A stretch of DNA of 64,000 nucleotides from the NCBI RefSeq assembly GCF_000423185.1, contig NZ_AUHM01000036.1, positions 1-64,000 on the forward strand, read 5' to 3'. Below the pieces are notes generated by a model. The model was not told the origin of the DNA and did not search any database. It saw only the letters and a list, made by a program, of their open reading frames with translations. Positions 38,240-47,206 of this stretch are shown one piece after another (within the stretch, counting starts at the first letter, position 1; the number at the start of each line of letters is the position of its first letter). The position numbers were made by a program, and so were the translations under genes. The stretch is from Inquilinus limosus DSM 16000 (GTDB lineage: Bacteria; Pseudomonadota; Alphaproteobacteria; DSM-16000; Inquilinaceae).

Positions 38240-38688
38240 GAGCCATGGCCCCGGTCGAGACGGTCACCCAGAGCCGCATCATCAACGCCACGCCGCTGCA
38301 GGCCTACGACGCCTGGGTGAACCCGGCGAAGCTGCGGCGCTGGCTGGCGCCGCCGCCCTTCACCTGCGCCCTGGCCGAGACCGATCCGAAGGTCGGCGGC
38401 CGCTACCGCATCGACGTCGTCGGCGGCAGCGGCGAACGGCACAGCACCACCGGCGTGTACCGCGACCTCGTGCCCGGCCGGCGCATCGTCAAGAGTTGGG
38501 TCTATGACGGGCCCTTCGATGCCTTCCGCGGCGCCGAGACCGAGGTGACGGTGGAGTTCCGCGAGGTCGCGCCCGGCCGCACCGAGGTCACCGTCCATCA
38601 CAGCCGGACCCCGAGCCAGGAGTATGCCGACAGCGTCCGCGGCGGCTGGGCGGGCTGCCTGGACGAGCTGGAGAAGCTGTTCCCCTGA
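38236..38688 (+). CDS. SRPBCC (AHSA1-type START-like) domain protein
   Basis: 150 residues, single AHSA1/Aha1-C-like domain: SRIINATPLQAYDAWVNPAKLRRWL, then GGRYRIDVVGGSGERHSTTGVY, a central PGRRIVKSWVYDG strand and the C-terminal GGWAGCLDELEKLF helix. Such proteins bind hydrophobic ligands and usually form an operon with an ArsR regulator that represses them. Here that regulator is reduced to a stub. Starts at 38236 or the ATG at 38245. Ligand unknown. Confidence 0.88.
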   Translation: MRAMAPVETVTQSRIINATPLQAYDAWVNPAKLRRWLAPPPFTCALAETDPKVGGRYRIDVVGGSGERHSTTGVYRDLVPGRRIVKSWVYDGPFDAFRGAETEVTVEFREVAPGRTEVTVHHSRTPSQEYADSVRGGWAGCLDELEKLFP

Positions 38689-38742
38689 CAACCGTCCTCC
38701 GCGAGGCTAAGACAGCGCTTCGCGACAGGACGGGGACTGGCG

Positions 38743-39261
38743 GTGGACATCATCTGCATCAACGGGCCGATCAACTCCGGCAAGTCGACGGTGGGGCGGC
38801 ACCTGAGCGGTCTCCTGCCCGGCGCCGCCTTCGTCGAGGGCGACGATCACGCCGCGCCTGACGACGCCGACCTCGACACCATCATCGCCACGGCCCTGGC
38901 CCGGATCGAGGCGCTGATCGCCTCCGCCGCAGGCGACCTGGTGATCGCCTACCCGCTGCGGGCGGAGGATCACGCCCGCCTCGCCGCTGCCGCCGGCCGG
39001 CGCGGGGCGCGGCTGTTCGTGGCCACGCTGGCGCCGCCGATGGCCGTCGCCCTGGCCGACCGCGGCGGCAGGCCGCTGTCGAAGGAGGAACGCGGGCGGA
39101 TCGTCGAGATGTACGCGGAAGGCTATGCCGGCCCGCCCTTCTCCGACATCGTCATCGACAATGCGGCCCTGACCCCGGGCGAGGCGGCGCGGATCATTGC
39201 CGGCGAAGTGGCCCGCGGGCGCATGCCCGACCGCGACACGGGCGCCCTGCGACCAGCCTGA
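38743..39261 (+). CDS. P-loop small-molecule kinase-like protein
   Basis: 172 residues. Walker A GPINSGKST at 8-16 right after the first strand, VEGDDHA as a short Walker-B/DD-like motif, GDLVIAYPLRAEDHARL as the central strand, and a LID-like segment (ADRGGRPLSKEERGRI). This organisation fits shikimate kinase/adenylylsulfate-kinase-like NTPases. Residues needed for shikimate are not evident, so I do not assign a substrate. It starts with GTG at 38743; RBS weak. Confidence 0.7.
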   Translation: MDIICINGPINSGKSTVGRHLSGLLPGAAFVEGDDHAAPDDADLDTIIATALARIEALIASAAGDLVIAYPLRAEDHARLAAAAGRRGARLFVATLAPPMAVALADRGGRPLSKEERGRIVEMYAEGYAGPPFSDIVIDNAALTPGEAARIIAGEVARGRMPDRDTGALRPA

Positions 39262-39295
39262 GGGCCATGCCGTCGTCCCGCGCGCGGGCGGCTGC

Positions 39296-39804
39296 TCAGG
39301 TAGAAGCGGCGGCAGACACCGGAAGATTGAAGACCAGGAAGCTGGCGAGGCCCCAGCCCGTCAGCAGCAGCTGGGTCAGGAGCAGCCCTTCCTGCTTGAT
39401 CCAGTATCCGAATCAGAGCCCGGCCGTGAACATGGAGCTCCAGCAGAGGATGAAGGCCGCCAGGCCGAGGTTGAGCAGCATGGCACCCGAACCCGTGGCG
39501 ACGTCGGCGGGGGTTCCTGCGAGGGCGATCGTGCCCGCGAGGAGAAGCAGCGCACTGGCGCCCTGGGCAAGGACGACCCCGATCAGCGCAGCCCGATGAA
39601 CATGCGGGTTGCACACCGCGCGTTTCAGGAACGGCAGCGTATCGAACGGCGGGTCACGCAGAAGCGTCATCCCCATGGTCTGGCCGATCGCGGCCATCGA
39701 CGCACGAAAGCCCTGCAGATGTTGAGGACGGAGACGATCATCCAGAGTGTCAGGCTCGCTGCCGTGACCAGTTGGAAAAGCCAGATGCTGGTTGTGACTG
39801 TCAT
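39296..39804 (-). pseudogene. DUF2165-like membrane protein, broken by a frameshift and a stop
   Basis: Read across a frameshift near 39700 and a stop at 39413-39415, the minus strand encodes a ~170-residue membrane protein, the normal DUF2165 length. The first part is MTVTTSIWLFQLVTAASLTL (39804 down). The second, in another frame, is MAAIGQTMGMTLLRDPPFDT then HRAALIGVVLAQGASALLLL. After the internal TGA the frame goes on with GYWIKQEGLLLTQLLLTGWG to the final stop at 39296. Divergent from the LysR gene, which may once have regulated it. Confidence 0.7.
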
Positions 39805-39922
39805 CGGAATCTCGTGATGGCGTTGCTCTGGCCCCGGATGTGGCGTGTTGCGCATTGCACTTGTAATGAGCGTCTTGCGAAAATCATGTTGCCCGAAGCG
39901 CAACAGCAACCGCGGTGTACCA

Positions 39923-40822
39923 ATGCGTCCGAGTCTGGAAGAGCTCGAGGCTTTCCTGCATGTGGCTGAAACCGGCAGCTTCACCAAGGCGGCACAGCGG
40001 CTCGGGATCTCGAAATCGGTGATCAGCCGACGCGTGAGTGGGCTGGAGCGGCGCCTGGGTGCGCTGCTGGTCAGCCGGACGACCCATGCCGTGACCCTGA
40101 CCGAGCTGGGCACGGGGTTTCACGAGCGGGCGCGGCGGTCCCTGGAGGATCTGGACGAGGCGGTGGAAGCTGTCGGATTGGGTGCGAAGGCCATCCGCGG
40201 CCTGGTCCGGATCACGGCGCCGACGAATCTCGGGACGCTGCACGTGCTGCCCGCCGTCACGCAGCTCATGGCCCTCCATGAGGCTCTCGAGATCGACCTC
40301 GATCTCAATGACCGCTATGTCGATATCACCCTCGGCGGCTTCGATCTCGCGATCCGCATCGGCGATCTCAAGGATTCCGTGCTGGTGTCGCGCAAGCTCG
40401 GGAGGATCGGCCGTGCCGTGGTGGGCAGCCCAGGCTACCTTTCCGAGAAAGGAATGCCGGTCGTGCCGGAGGATCTGGAAAGGCACGAGTGCCTGACCTA
40501 CGCCAACATGAATCCGGCGGAGCAGTGGCGGTTCCTGGTCCGCGGCGAATGGAGGACCATCCGCACGCGCGGGCGGCTGAAGACGAATGACGGCAGCGCC
40601 CTGTTGGCGGCAGCCATCGCGGGACGCGGGCTGGTCGGGCTGCCGCGCTTCATCACCGACGAGGCCGTCGCGGCCGGCCGGCTGGTTCGCGTGCTCGAGG
40701 ACTTTCCCCTGCCCGAGGTCGGGCTCTTCGCCCTGTTCCCGTCGAGCGCCCGGCTCCCCGGGCGGGCTCGGGCGGTGCTGGAACACCTCGCCGGACACTT
40801 CGAGAGGGTCCTTCGCGTCTAG
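39923..40822 (+). CDS. LysR family regulator, probable controller of wrbA
   Basis: 299 residues. Helix-turn-helix [21 protein letters not shown], then [18 protein letters not shown]. The effector-binding part has the AaeR/CrgA-type pattern ([52 protein letters not shown]). I choose ATG 39923 because the alignable domain starts here; upstream codons show no similarity. The 11-bp CAACAGCAACC just before the start (39901-39911) recurs inverted before wrbA (40854-40864), suggesting autoregulation and wrbA control. Confidence 0.9.
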   Translation: MRPSLEELEAFLHVAETGSFTKAAQRLGISKSVISRRVSGLERRLGALLVSRTTHAVTLTELGTGFHERARRSLEDLDEAVEAVGLGAKAIRGLVRITAPTNLGTLHVLPAVTQLMALHEALEIDLDLNDRYVDITLGGFDLAIRIGDLKDSVLVSRKLGRIGRAVVGSPGYLSEKGMPVVPEDLERHECLTYANMNPAEQWRFLVRGEWRTIRTRGRLKTNDGSALLAAAIAGRGLVGLPRFITDEAVAAGRLVRVLEDFPLPEVGLFALFPSSARLPGRARAVLEHLAGHFERVLRV

Positions 40823-40852
40823 CATCGGCCCCGGCTTGCCTTCCCCTCGGTT

Positions 40853-40877
40853 CGGTTGCTGTTGTGGAAACGGCAAC
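40853..40877. promoter_or_regulatory. Candidate LysR site upstream of wrbA
   Basis: GTTGC and GCAAC form an inverted repeat with a 13-bp spacer, 77 bp before the wrbA ATG. The left part, GGTTGCTGTTG, is the reverse complement of CAACAGCAACC at 39901-39911 in front of the LysR gene. Confidence 0.5.
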
Positions 40878-40953
40878 ACCGTGGTGGCATTCAGCGGGCT
40901 ACAGTCGATCTTCGAAACTCAGTAGGTCTGGGGGCGTCAACAGGAGAACCCCC

Positions 40954-41553
40954 ATGGCAAAGATCCTGGTCCTCTACTATTCGGCCTATGGCCATATCGA
41001 GACGATGGCAAAGGCTGTTGCGGACGGCGCGAGAGAGGCCGGCGCCGAGGTCGCGGTCAAACGCGTGCCTGAGCTCGTTCCGACCGACGTGGCCCGGGAA
41101 GCCGGCTACAAGACCGATCAGTCCGCGCCGTTCGCCACCATCGACGAGCTTCCCGGCTATGACGCGATCATCTTCGGCACGCCGACGCGCTACGGCATGA
41201 TGGCGGCCCAGATGAAGAACTTCCTCGACCAGACCGGCGGCTTGTGGTTCGAGAACCGGCTGGTCGGAAAGGTCGGCGCCGTCTTCACCTCGACGGGGTC
41301 CCAGCACGGCGGCCAGGAATCGACGATCCTGAACTTCCATACCGTGCTGCTGCATCTCGGAATGATCATTGTCGGCCTGCCCTACAGCTTCGCCGGCCAG
41401 ACGCGGATGGACGAGATCACCGGCGGATCGCCCTACGGTGCATCCACCCTTTCGGGCAGCGACGACCGTCGCCGGCCATCGGGGGGCGAACTCGAAGGCG
41501 CGCGCCATCAGGGGCGGCATGTCGCGGCGATCGCGGCTCGGCTCGCGGCCTGA
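40954..41553 (+). CDS. wrbA: NAD(P)H:quinone oxidoreductase, WrbA flavoprotein
   Basis: 199 residues, flavodoxin-like FMN enzyme that reduces quinones by two electrons, avoiding semiquinone stress. Phosphate-binding loop [12 protein letters not shown] near the N-terminus. [20 protein letters not shown] and [16 protein letters not shown] are WrbA signatures. [28 protein letters not shown] is the usual C-terminal loop. RBS AGGAG before the ATG. Its regulation by the upstream LysR is inferred from the shared DNA motif. Confidence 0.93.
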   Translation: MAKILVLYYSAYGHIETMAKAVADGAREAGAEVAVKRVPELVPTDVAREAGYKTDQSAPFATIDELPGYDAIIFGTPTRYGMMAAQMKNFLDQTGGLWFENRLVGKVGAVFTSTGSQHGGQESTILNFHTVLLHLGMIIVGLPYSFAGQTRMDEITGGSPYGASTLSGSDDRRRPSGGELEGARHQGRHVAAIAARLAA

Positions 41554-41647
41554 TCTTGGAAGAGGCGGCCGGCCGTTGACCATCGCCCGGCCGGCCGATA
41601 GCCTGCCGGCATGATCCGTCGTCCTCGTCCCGCTCCGCGATACGGTG

Positions 41648-41671
41648 CCCCGCCCTTTTGAGGCGGCGGGG
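41648..41671 (+). terminator. Possible terminator after wrbA
   Basis: CCCCGCC and GGCGGGG form a 7-bp stem with a 10-nt loop that contains four Ts. There is no following T tract, so function is uncertain. The rest of the 208-bp gap between wrbA and the next gene shows nothing recognisable. Confidence 0.35.
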
Positions 41672-41761
41672 ACGATGTTTCATGCCCACCCATGCCGCCG
41701 GTTCCGGCGGCATTTCCATATCGGGGTCCCGGGGCCGTGCGGCGCCACCAGGAGACCCGAC

Positions 41762-42250
41762 ATGCCGCCCGTCATCATCCGCCCGGCCCGGCCGGACGAG
41801 CACGCCGCGCTCTGCATCCTGTTCGCCGAGCTCGACCGGTTCCACCGCGAGGTCCGGCCCGATGTCTTCGTCGAGCCGGACGGGCCCGCGCGCAGCCCGG
41901 AGCTGGTCGCCGGACTGATCGCCGGGCCCGACAGCACCATCCTCGTCGCCGATGACGGCGGCACCCTGGCCGGCCTCGCCACGCTGGTCGAGAAGACGAT
42001 CCCGGCCAATCCGGTCCGGCCGGAGCGCCGCTTCGTCGAGATCGACAACCTGGTGGTGATGCCGGGCCATCGCCGGCGCGGCATCGCCGGGCTGCTGCTC
42101 CGCCACGCCGAGGACTGGGCGCGCAGCCGCGGCATCGGCAGCCTCGAGCTCAGCGTCTGGGAGTTCAACACCGGGGCGGCCGCGTGCTACTTGGCGGCCG
42201 GCTTCGTCCCGTCCACCCGCCGCCTGGCCAAGCCGGTGGCGCCGCCTTAG
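41762..42250 (+). CDS. GNAT family N-acetyltransferase
   Basis: 162 residues, single GNAT domain. IIRPARPDEHAALCILFAELD opens the fold. The acetyl-CoA pyrophosphate loop is VMPGHRRRGIAGLLLRHAEDWA, and LSVWEFNTGAAACYLAAGF is the last strand-helix, which carries the typical asparagine and tyrosine. RBS AGGAGA sits before the ATG. Its stop overlaps the stop of the opposite-strand GNAT gene by 4 nt. Acceptor unknown. Confidence 0.9.
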   Translation: MPPVIIRPARPDEHAALCILFAELDRFHREVRPDVFVEPDGPARSPELVAGLIAGPDSTILVADDGGTLAGLATLVEKTIPANPVRPERRFVEIDNLVVMPGHRRRGIAGLLLRHAEDWARSRGIGSLELSVWEFNTGAAACYLAAGFVPSTRRLAKPVAPP

Positions 42251-42693
42251 CCGGGGGCCGAGGTCATGTGGATCAGCGGGAAGGGCTGGCCCAGGCTGTC
42301 CAGCGGCGACCGGCCGGTCTCGCGGAAGCCGCATTTGCGGTAGAAGGCCAGGGCGGCCGGATTCTGCTCGTTCACGTCCAGCGTCAGCTCGCCCTTCAGC
42401 GCCGCGGCATGGGCCAGCAGGGCCCGGCCGATGCCGCGGCCGTGCCGGTCCGGGTCGACGAACAGCATCTCGACCTTGGCGCCGTCCAGCCCCATGAAGC
42501 CCTCCGGCGTGCCGCCCGGCCCGTCCGCCACCCACAGCTCGACCGCCGCCAGATACTGGTCGCGCAGCAGCGGCAGCATCGCCTCGATGTCGGCCTCGGC
42601 GAGGAAATGGTGGGTGGCGCGCACGGCGCGCAGCCAGATGTCCAAGAGGGCCGGATGGTCCTCCGGCCGGCCGGGGCGGATCGCGACGGTCAC
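42247..42693 (-). CDS. GNAT family N-acetyltransferase
   Basis: 148 residues. RPGRPEDHPALLDIWLRAVRATHHFL starts the domain, a pattern shared with YjaB-like acetyltransferases that act on small molecules or proteins. The CoA loop is VDPDRHGRGIGRALLAHAA; LDVNEQNPAALAFYRKCGF is the canonical late motif. GTG start at 42693 overlaps the upstream GNAT stop (GTGA), so these two acetyltransferases are translationally coupled. Confidence 0.9.
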   Translation of the reverse strand: MTVAIRPGRPEDHPALLDIWLRAVRATHHFLAEADIEAMLPLLRDQYLAAVELWVADGPGGTPEGFMGLDGAKVEMLFVDPDRHGRGIGRALLAHAAALKGELTLDVNEQNPAALAFYRKCGFRETGRSPLDSLGQPFPLIHMTSAPG

Positions 42694-43250
42694 GGCCGGC
42701 CGCCTCCGACCCGGCTGCGCCACTCCTCGCGGGTCTGGCCCCAGATCTCGACCTCGAAGCTGTCGAAGGGCGGCGGCAGCAGGCTGTTGCGCCGGAAGCG
42801 CGAGCCCAGCCGGCGCGCCACCGCCTTGGACGGCTCGTTCTCCGGCGCGATGCAGTGGATCACCTCGGTCCAGCCGAGGCGGTCGAAGGCCCAGTCGATC
42901 GTCGCCGCCGCGCCCTCGGTGGCATAGCCCTTGCCCCAGGCGGCGCGACACAGGCCCCAGCCGACCTCGGTGCCGGGCCAGCCCTCGGGCCGCCACGGGC
43001 CGAGCCGGCCGACCCAGCGTCCGGTCGCCTTTTCGATCACCGAGAACATGGCGAAACCCTGGATGGTCCAGGCGCCGGCCATGGCGATGAAGCTGCGCCA
43101 GGCCGCCGGCCGCGGCTGGACGCCGCCGAGGAACCGTGCGGCCTCCGCGTCGGCCATCATCTCGGCCCAGCCGTCGAAATCCTCGGCCCGGGTCGGGCGC
43201 AGGATCAGACGGGATGTCTCCAGCACCGGCGGGGGCTCCGGGGTTGGCAT
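42690..43250 (-). CDS. GNAT family N-acetyltransferase, RimJ/RimL type
   Basis: 186 residues. LETSRLILRPTRAEDFDGWAEM is the RimJ/RimL-type N-terminus. GWGLCRAAWGKGYATEGAAA gives the acetyl-CoA loop, and HCIAPENEPSKAVARRLG is the typical late motif. The C-terminal RRNSLLPPPFDSFEVEIWGQTREEW finish fits this group, which acetylates N-terminal amines of proteins or small amines. First gene of a coupled pair. Confidence 0.9.
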   Translation of the reverse strand: MPTPEPPPVLETSRLILRPTRAEDFDGWAEMMADAEAARFLGGVQPRPAAWRSFIAMAGAWTIQGFAMFSVIEKATGRWVGRLGPWRPEGWPGTEVGWGLCRAAWGKGYATEGAAATIDWAFDRLGWTEVIHCIAPENEPSKAVARRLGSRFRRNSLLPPPFDSFEVEIWGQTREEWRSRVGGGRP

Positions 43251-43340
43251 CGGGCGCCTCCTGAATCGCGGAGGGCAGCAGGCCCGATCCCGGCCGGGCG
43301 GTCAAGCGGCGGGCCGCTCACCCGATCTGGGCGGCCCGGC

Positions 43341-44648
43341 CTACCGCGCGATCAGCGTGTGCACGCCCGGCGGCAATCCAATCCGCTGCCCGGTTGCCTC
43401 CAGCGTCGGCGTGTCGTCGGTCGAGATCCGCCAGATCTCGACGGCGCCGCCGGGCACAGGCTTACCATCACGGTAGCGGTTGACGCCCACGAACAGGGTG
43501 CGGCCGCTGCGGTCGAAAGCCAATCCCTGCGGCAGAACCGCGTCGATCGGCCATTCGCCCTGAGGCGTGAGGCGGCCGGTCTCGCCGTCCAGCGCGTAGA
43601 GGCTCAGCGACGCTTCGCGGGTCCAGTCCGGGGAGCCGTCGGGCTTGCCGGTTCCGCGCAGATTCGACGTCACCAGGAACAGGCCGTCCGGGCTGAAGGC
43701 GATGGTTTCGGATCCCCAGCCGCCCAGGGCGACGTGGGGAACGGTGTGGCGCGCCGCTTCCCCATCGCTGCCGACCGCGGCGAGGCGGATGGTGGTCAGG
43801 ATCCCCTCCCGGACGCCGAAGAAGCCCTGCGTGTCGATGCCCCATTGCACGTCCGAGGTGACGTAGAACCGGCCGTCCGGCGAGAAGCGGCCGACGAAGG
43901 GGAATTTGTTGGTCTGCACCCGGTTGCCCCAGGGGCGGACAGCCGCGGCCGACCCAGCCTCGTCCCGCACGACCTCGAAGAAGGCGACCTGGGCGCGGTC
44001 GACGAGGTTGACGGCGATATAGCGACCGCCGGGATGCCATTGCACCCAGGTGGATTTCAGCGGGATCAGGCCGCCCGACGGCGGCAGGGCCAGGCCGAAT
44101 CGCGCCACCGGGCCGAAGCGGCCGTCCCGCACCGGGACGAAGGAGAGCTCGCGGTCGGCATCCGTGGTGATGGCGACGATCAGACCGCCGTCGGGGCTCA
44201 GCTGGATCGCCTGGGGCTGGGTTCCGATCTCGACGCGGTCGATGACGGCGGGTTCACGGCCCGGCCGGATGTCGACCGAGCGCAGCTCGGTTCCCGGCAC
44301 CAACTCGCTCAGCCGCGTCATCCCGGCGGCTCGCGGCCGGAATGTTTCCGCGACGAAGGCGATCCGGCCGTCATGCGACAGGTCGAGCGAGCCGGGCGGC
44401 CCGTTGGTCGAGTTCGAGATCGTCAGCGATCGCGTCGCGAACCGGCCGTCGTCATAGGAGACGACGGACAGCGTGTCGCGATGGTCCGGATCGGCCGGCC
44501 CGAGATCGCCCGTCTCATAGACGGTCGGCACCATATCGGTGTCCGACAGGGCCGCCAGGATGCCGCCGGACGCGGGAGTGTCCTGCGCCATGGCGCTGCC
44601 CTGGGTGACAAGTGCATAGAAAGCGGCAAGCAGGAAATGCGGGCGCAT
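43341..44648 (-). CDS. Secreted beta-propeller protein (lactonase/YVTN-like)
   Basis: 435 residues with a signal peptide (MRPHFLLAAFYALVTQGSAMAQ). Repeats of the propeller kind run throughout: LDLSHDGRIAFVAETF, IQLSPDGGLIVAITT, VQWHPGGRYIAVNL, GRFSPDGRFYVTSD, IAFSPDGLFLVTSN and LAFDRSGRTLFVGVN, each ending a blade. That gives about seven blades. Likely a periplasmic binding or lactonase-like protein; no catalytic residues can be assigned. Divergent from a LysR gene that probably regulates it. Confidence 0.8.
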   Translation of the reverse strand: MRPHFLLAAFYALVTQGSAMAQDTPASGGILAALSDTDMVPTVYETGDLGPADPDHRDTLSVVSYDDGRFATRSLTISNSTNGPPGSLDLSHDGRIAFVAETFRPRAAGMTRLSELVPGTELRSVDIRPGREPAVIDRVEIGTQPQAIQLSPDGGLIVAITTDADRELSFVPVRDGRFGPVARFGLALPPSGGLIPLKSTWVQWHPGGRYIAVNLVDRAQVAFFEVVRDEAGSAAAVRPWGNRVQTNKFPFVGRFSPDGRFYVTSDVQWGIDTQGFFGVREGILTTIRLAAVGSDGEAARHTVPHVALGGWGSETIAFSPDGLFLVTSNLRGTGKPDGSPDWTREASLSLYALDGETGRLTPQGEWPIDAVLPQGLAFDRSGRTLFVGVNRYRDGKPVPGGAVEIWRISTDDTPTLEATGQRIGLPPGVHTLIAR

Positions 44649-44688
44649 TGCGGTGATCCTCCCGTCAAGGCGACCGCCGTCGTCTCAT

Positions 44689-44744
44689 ATGAAGCTTCAT
44701 TCTCCTAATCGATATTCGCCATACTGATATTTCTCATAGAAATA
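44689..44744. promoter_or_regulatory. Two palindromes in the propeller/LysR divergent promoter
   Basis: ATGAAGCTTCAT (44689-44700) is a perfect 12-bp palindrome. TATTTCT-CAT-AGAAATA (44728-44744) has perfect 7-bp arms. They lie 41 bp upstream of the propeller start and 32 bp upstream of the LysR start, in an AT-rich 127-bp gap, where a LysR protein and RNA polymerase would be expected. Confidence 0.55.
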
Positions 44745-44775
44745 ACTTCCGGCGCTCCTATCGCGGAATATCCCC

Positions 44776-45687
44776 ATGAATCTCGCTGCCGTCGATCTGA
44801 ACCTGCTGGTCGCCTTCGACGCGCTGCTGAGCGAAGGCAGCGTCAGCGGGGCGGCGGAGCGGATCGGGCTCAGCCAGCCCGCCATGAGCAAGCGCCTGGC
44901 GCATCTGCGCCGCCTGTTCGGCGACGAGCTGTTCGTCCGCCATGCCGACGGGGTCCGGCCGACCGAACGGGCGCTGGACCTAGCCGATCCGATCCGGTCG
45001 GCGCTGCGGCAGATCGAGGATGCCCTGGGGGGCCTCGGCCGCTTCCTGCCGGCGCGGTCGGGGCGCACGTTCCGGATCGCGACCACCGATCACATCGCTG
45101 CGACGCTGATGCCCGGCGTCATGGCCAGGCTGCGGGCCGAGGCCCCGAGGATCTCGATCGTGCTGCGGGCGCTGCACCGGCAGGAGCTCGTCGAGGCCCT
45201 CGAGAGGGGCACGGTCGATCTCGCCCTGACGATTCTGCCGGACGCGCCGGCGACGATCCGGCGCGCGCCGCTGTTCCATGTGCGCTGGGTGTCGGTGGTT
45301 TCGGCCGACCATCCGGAGATCCAGGACGGGCTGACCCTGGAGCTCTACCTGAAATACCCCCATCTGCTGGTCACCCATGTCGGCGATCTGAAGGGCTATA
45401 TCGATCGGATCCTGGATGATCGCGGCCTGAAGCGGCATGTCGCGATGAGCCTGCCCTATGCGCTGGCGGTGCCTCGCATCATCGCCGGCACCGACATGAT
45501 CTCGACCCTGTCCGACCATGTCCTCCGCATGACGGATTGGCCGGGCGTCCGCACCTTTCCCCTGCCCTTCGACTATTCGGGCTACGAGGAGACGATGCTC
45601 TGGCATCGGCGGAACGACAGCGATCCGGGCCATGGATGGCTCCGGCGCCTGCTATCGGATGCGGGTGGCCGGCTGGGGGGCGCTTAG
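44776..45687 (+). CDS. LysR family regulator (NodD/NahR-like)
   Basis: 303 residues. The N-terminus MNLAAVDLNLLVAFDALLSE, then SVSGAAERIGLSQPAMSKRL, is the NodD/NahR/LinR-type helix-turn-helix. FVRHADGVRPTERAL follows. The effector domain has FRIATTDHIAATLMPGVMA and VDLALTILPDAPATIRRAPLF, which in this subgroup bind aromatic-type inducers (a family tendency, not shown here). Its stop overlaps that of the LuxR gene by 4 nt. Confidence 0.9.
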   Translation: MNLAAVDLNLLVAFDALLSEGSVSGAAERIGLSQPAMSKRLAHLRRLFGDELFVRHADGVRPTERALDLADPIRSALRQIEDALGGLGRFLPARSGRTFRIATTDHIAATLMPGVMARLRAEAPRISIVLRALHRQELVEALERGTVDLALTILPDAPATIRRAPLFHVRWVSVVSADHPEIQDGLTLELYLKYPHLLVTHVGDLKGYIDRILDDRGLKRHVAMSLPYALAVPRIIAGTDMISTLSDHVLRMTDWPGVRTFPLPFDYSGYEETMLWHRRNDSDPGHGWLRRLLSDAGGRLGGA

Positions 45688-46940
45688 CGCCCGGCCGCGG
45701 CGCGGGTGTCGGGGGCGGCGAAGCTGTGCAGCAGCAGGCGCACCAGCTCGGCCTGCCGATGCGTCTCGGTCTTCTCGAACACCTGCTTCAGGTAATGCCG
45801 GGCGGTGCCGATCGAGATGCCCAGGCTCTCGGCCGCCTCGGCCGGGCCAAGGCCGTCGGCGATCAGCGCCGCCAGGGCGGATTCGCGCCGGGTCAGCCCA
45901 TAGGCGCTGGCCAGGCCGGCGGTGTCGATGCGGCCGCAGCGGTCGGGGTCGGAGATCAGCACCGCCACCGCGCCCGGCTCTCCGGGGGCCGGGCCGCGGC
46001 CGGGGCCGGGCGCCGGCACCACGGTCAGGATCAGCGGCCGGTTCGGCGGCCGCCGCGACACCGGGATGCGCAGCAGCGCGGCGGCGCCGCGGCCCAGCGC
46101 GGCGTCGGCCTCGTCCGGGCCGCCGGCCAGCAGCATCGCCGCGGTGATCGCCTGGTGCAGCGCCCGGGTCTGCGCCGGCAGGGTGGTGGCCAGGCCGTAG
46201 GCATCGGCCAGCAGCCCGTCGCGCGCGGCGATCACGGCCTCCGCCCGCTCGTTGCGGTAGACCGGCCGGCCGTGCCGGTCCAGCAGGATCAGGCCCAGGC
46301 CCAGCGCGTCGATCGCGGCCAGGGCGCCGGTCGTGAGCGGGTCGACGCTGGCCAGGCGGCGGTTCAGCTTGCCGGCCTTGGCCAGATGCGGCACCAGGAC
46401 CTGCAACCGGCCCAGCTCCTCGGCGCCGAAGTCGCGCTCGTGCAGGGGGCGGCAGACGCGGATGGCCGACCAGCCGGACGGGCCGCGCCACGGCACCGCC
46501 ACCGCCGCCAGCCCGCCGCCGATCGGCCGGATCAGCTGCTGGTAGAAGTCGGTCCGCTCATAGACCCGCACCGGCACCATGGAGGACTGGGTGCGGGCGG
46601 TGCCGGTCGGGAACCGCCGCATCTGCTCCGCCCAGAAATCGCTGTGCAGGATCCGGTCGCAGCGCTCGCCGTGCTGCCGCACATCCATGCGCGAGCAGGT
46701 GGACAGCTGGACGCCGTCCACGGTCGTGGTGGTGAACACGGCGTGCGAGCCGCCGACCAGGTCGCGCACGGCGTCCAGGCAGTGCGGCCACGCCTCCGGC
46801 TCCATCGCCGCGTCGTAGATCCGCTGCACGGTCCGGAGGATCGCCTGCGCGACCGCGGTCACCCGGCCGGCCCTTTCCCATGGCCCGTCCCGGCGGGGCG
46901 GCGCATCGGTCGCGAACCAACCGCCGCATGCTCGTCGCAT
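45684..46940 (-). CDS. LuxR-type HTH transcriptional regulator
   Basis: 418 residues. The C-terminal 60 residues hold the LuxR helix-turn-helix: YGLTRRESALAALIADGLGP, then AAESLGISIGTARHYLKQVF. The long N-terminal region (ILRTVQRIYDAAMEPEAWPH, a DxxRDLVGGSHAVF-type helix and PAS-like LGLGLILLDRHGRPVYRNERA) is a putative ligand-sensing part. No receiver or autoinducer domain is apparent. The start codon is uncertain: MRRACGG at 46940 or a downstream GTG (VTAVAQAIL). Confidence 0.82.
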   Translation of the reverse strand: MRRACGGWFATDAPPRRDGPWERAGRVTAVAQAILRTVQRIYDAAMEPEAWPHCLDAVRDLVGGSHAVFTTTTVDGVQLSTCSRMDVRQHGERCDRILHSDFWAEQMRRFPTGTARTQSSMVPVRVYERTDFYQQLIRPIGGGLAAVAVPWRGPSGWSAIRVCRPLHERDFGAEELGRLQVLVPHLAKAGKLNRRLASVDPLTTGALAAIDALGLGLILLDRHGRPVYRNERAEAVIAARDGLLADAYGLATTLPAQTRALHQAITAAMLLAGGPDEADAALGRGAAALLRIPVSRRPPNRPLILTVVPAPGPGRGPAPGEPGAVAVLISDPDRCGRIDTAGLASAYGLTRRESALAALIADGLGPAEAAESLGISIGTARHYLKQVFEKTETHRQAELVRLLLHSFAAPDTRAAAGR

Positions 46941-47206
46941 TCAAGTCGATCACGGCATGACGGCATTCCTGTACTCCAAAATATCCTAGAACAGGAAAAC
47001 AGACCATTAGTGGAACTAAGGAGTTCCTAAAAACAACTCCCGACGCCGCGGTTGAGCCATAGATGTCCTCTTCGCTCGGAGGGGCATATAATGTCCCTCC
47101 GAAGCCATTATGAACAGTTTTATTGTGGCGTCGATATGGAGCCGCGACGGCGAAGCCGGGGCGCTGCCGGTTCGCTTCGCCTGCGGCTCGCGATGGGCGG
47201 CGTGGC
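46941..47206. other. 266-bp intergenic region with two inverted repeats
   Basis: It lies upstream of the LuxR gene and downstream of cobT. GGAACT-AAGG-AGTTCC (47012-47027) is a 6-bp-arm inverted repeat that could be a regulatory site for the LuxR gene. A 12-bp stem with a 3-nt ATA loop (47076-47087 with 47091-47102, one G-T pair) could be the cobT 3' hairpin. The DNA here is less GC-rich than the flanking genes. No gene seen. Confidence 0.5.

Noticed and set aside
42247..43305. A single 352-residue minus-strand protein spanning both GNAT genes
   Set aside because: The two GNAT domains lie in different frames and overlap as GTGA. The longer frame contains only one complete domain.
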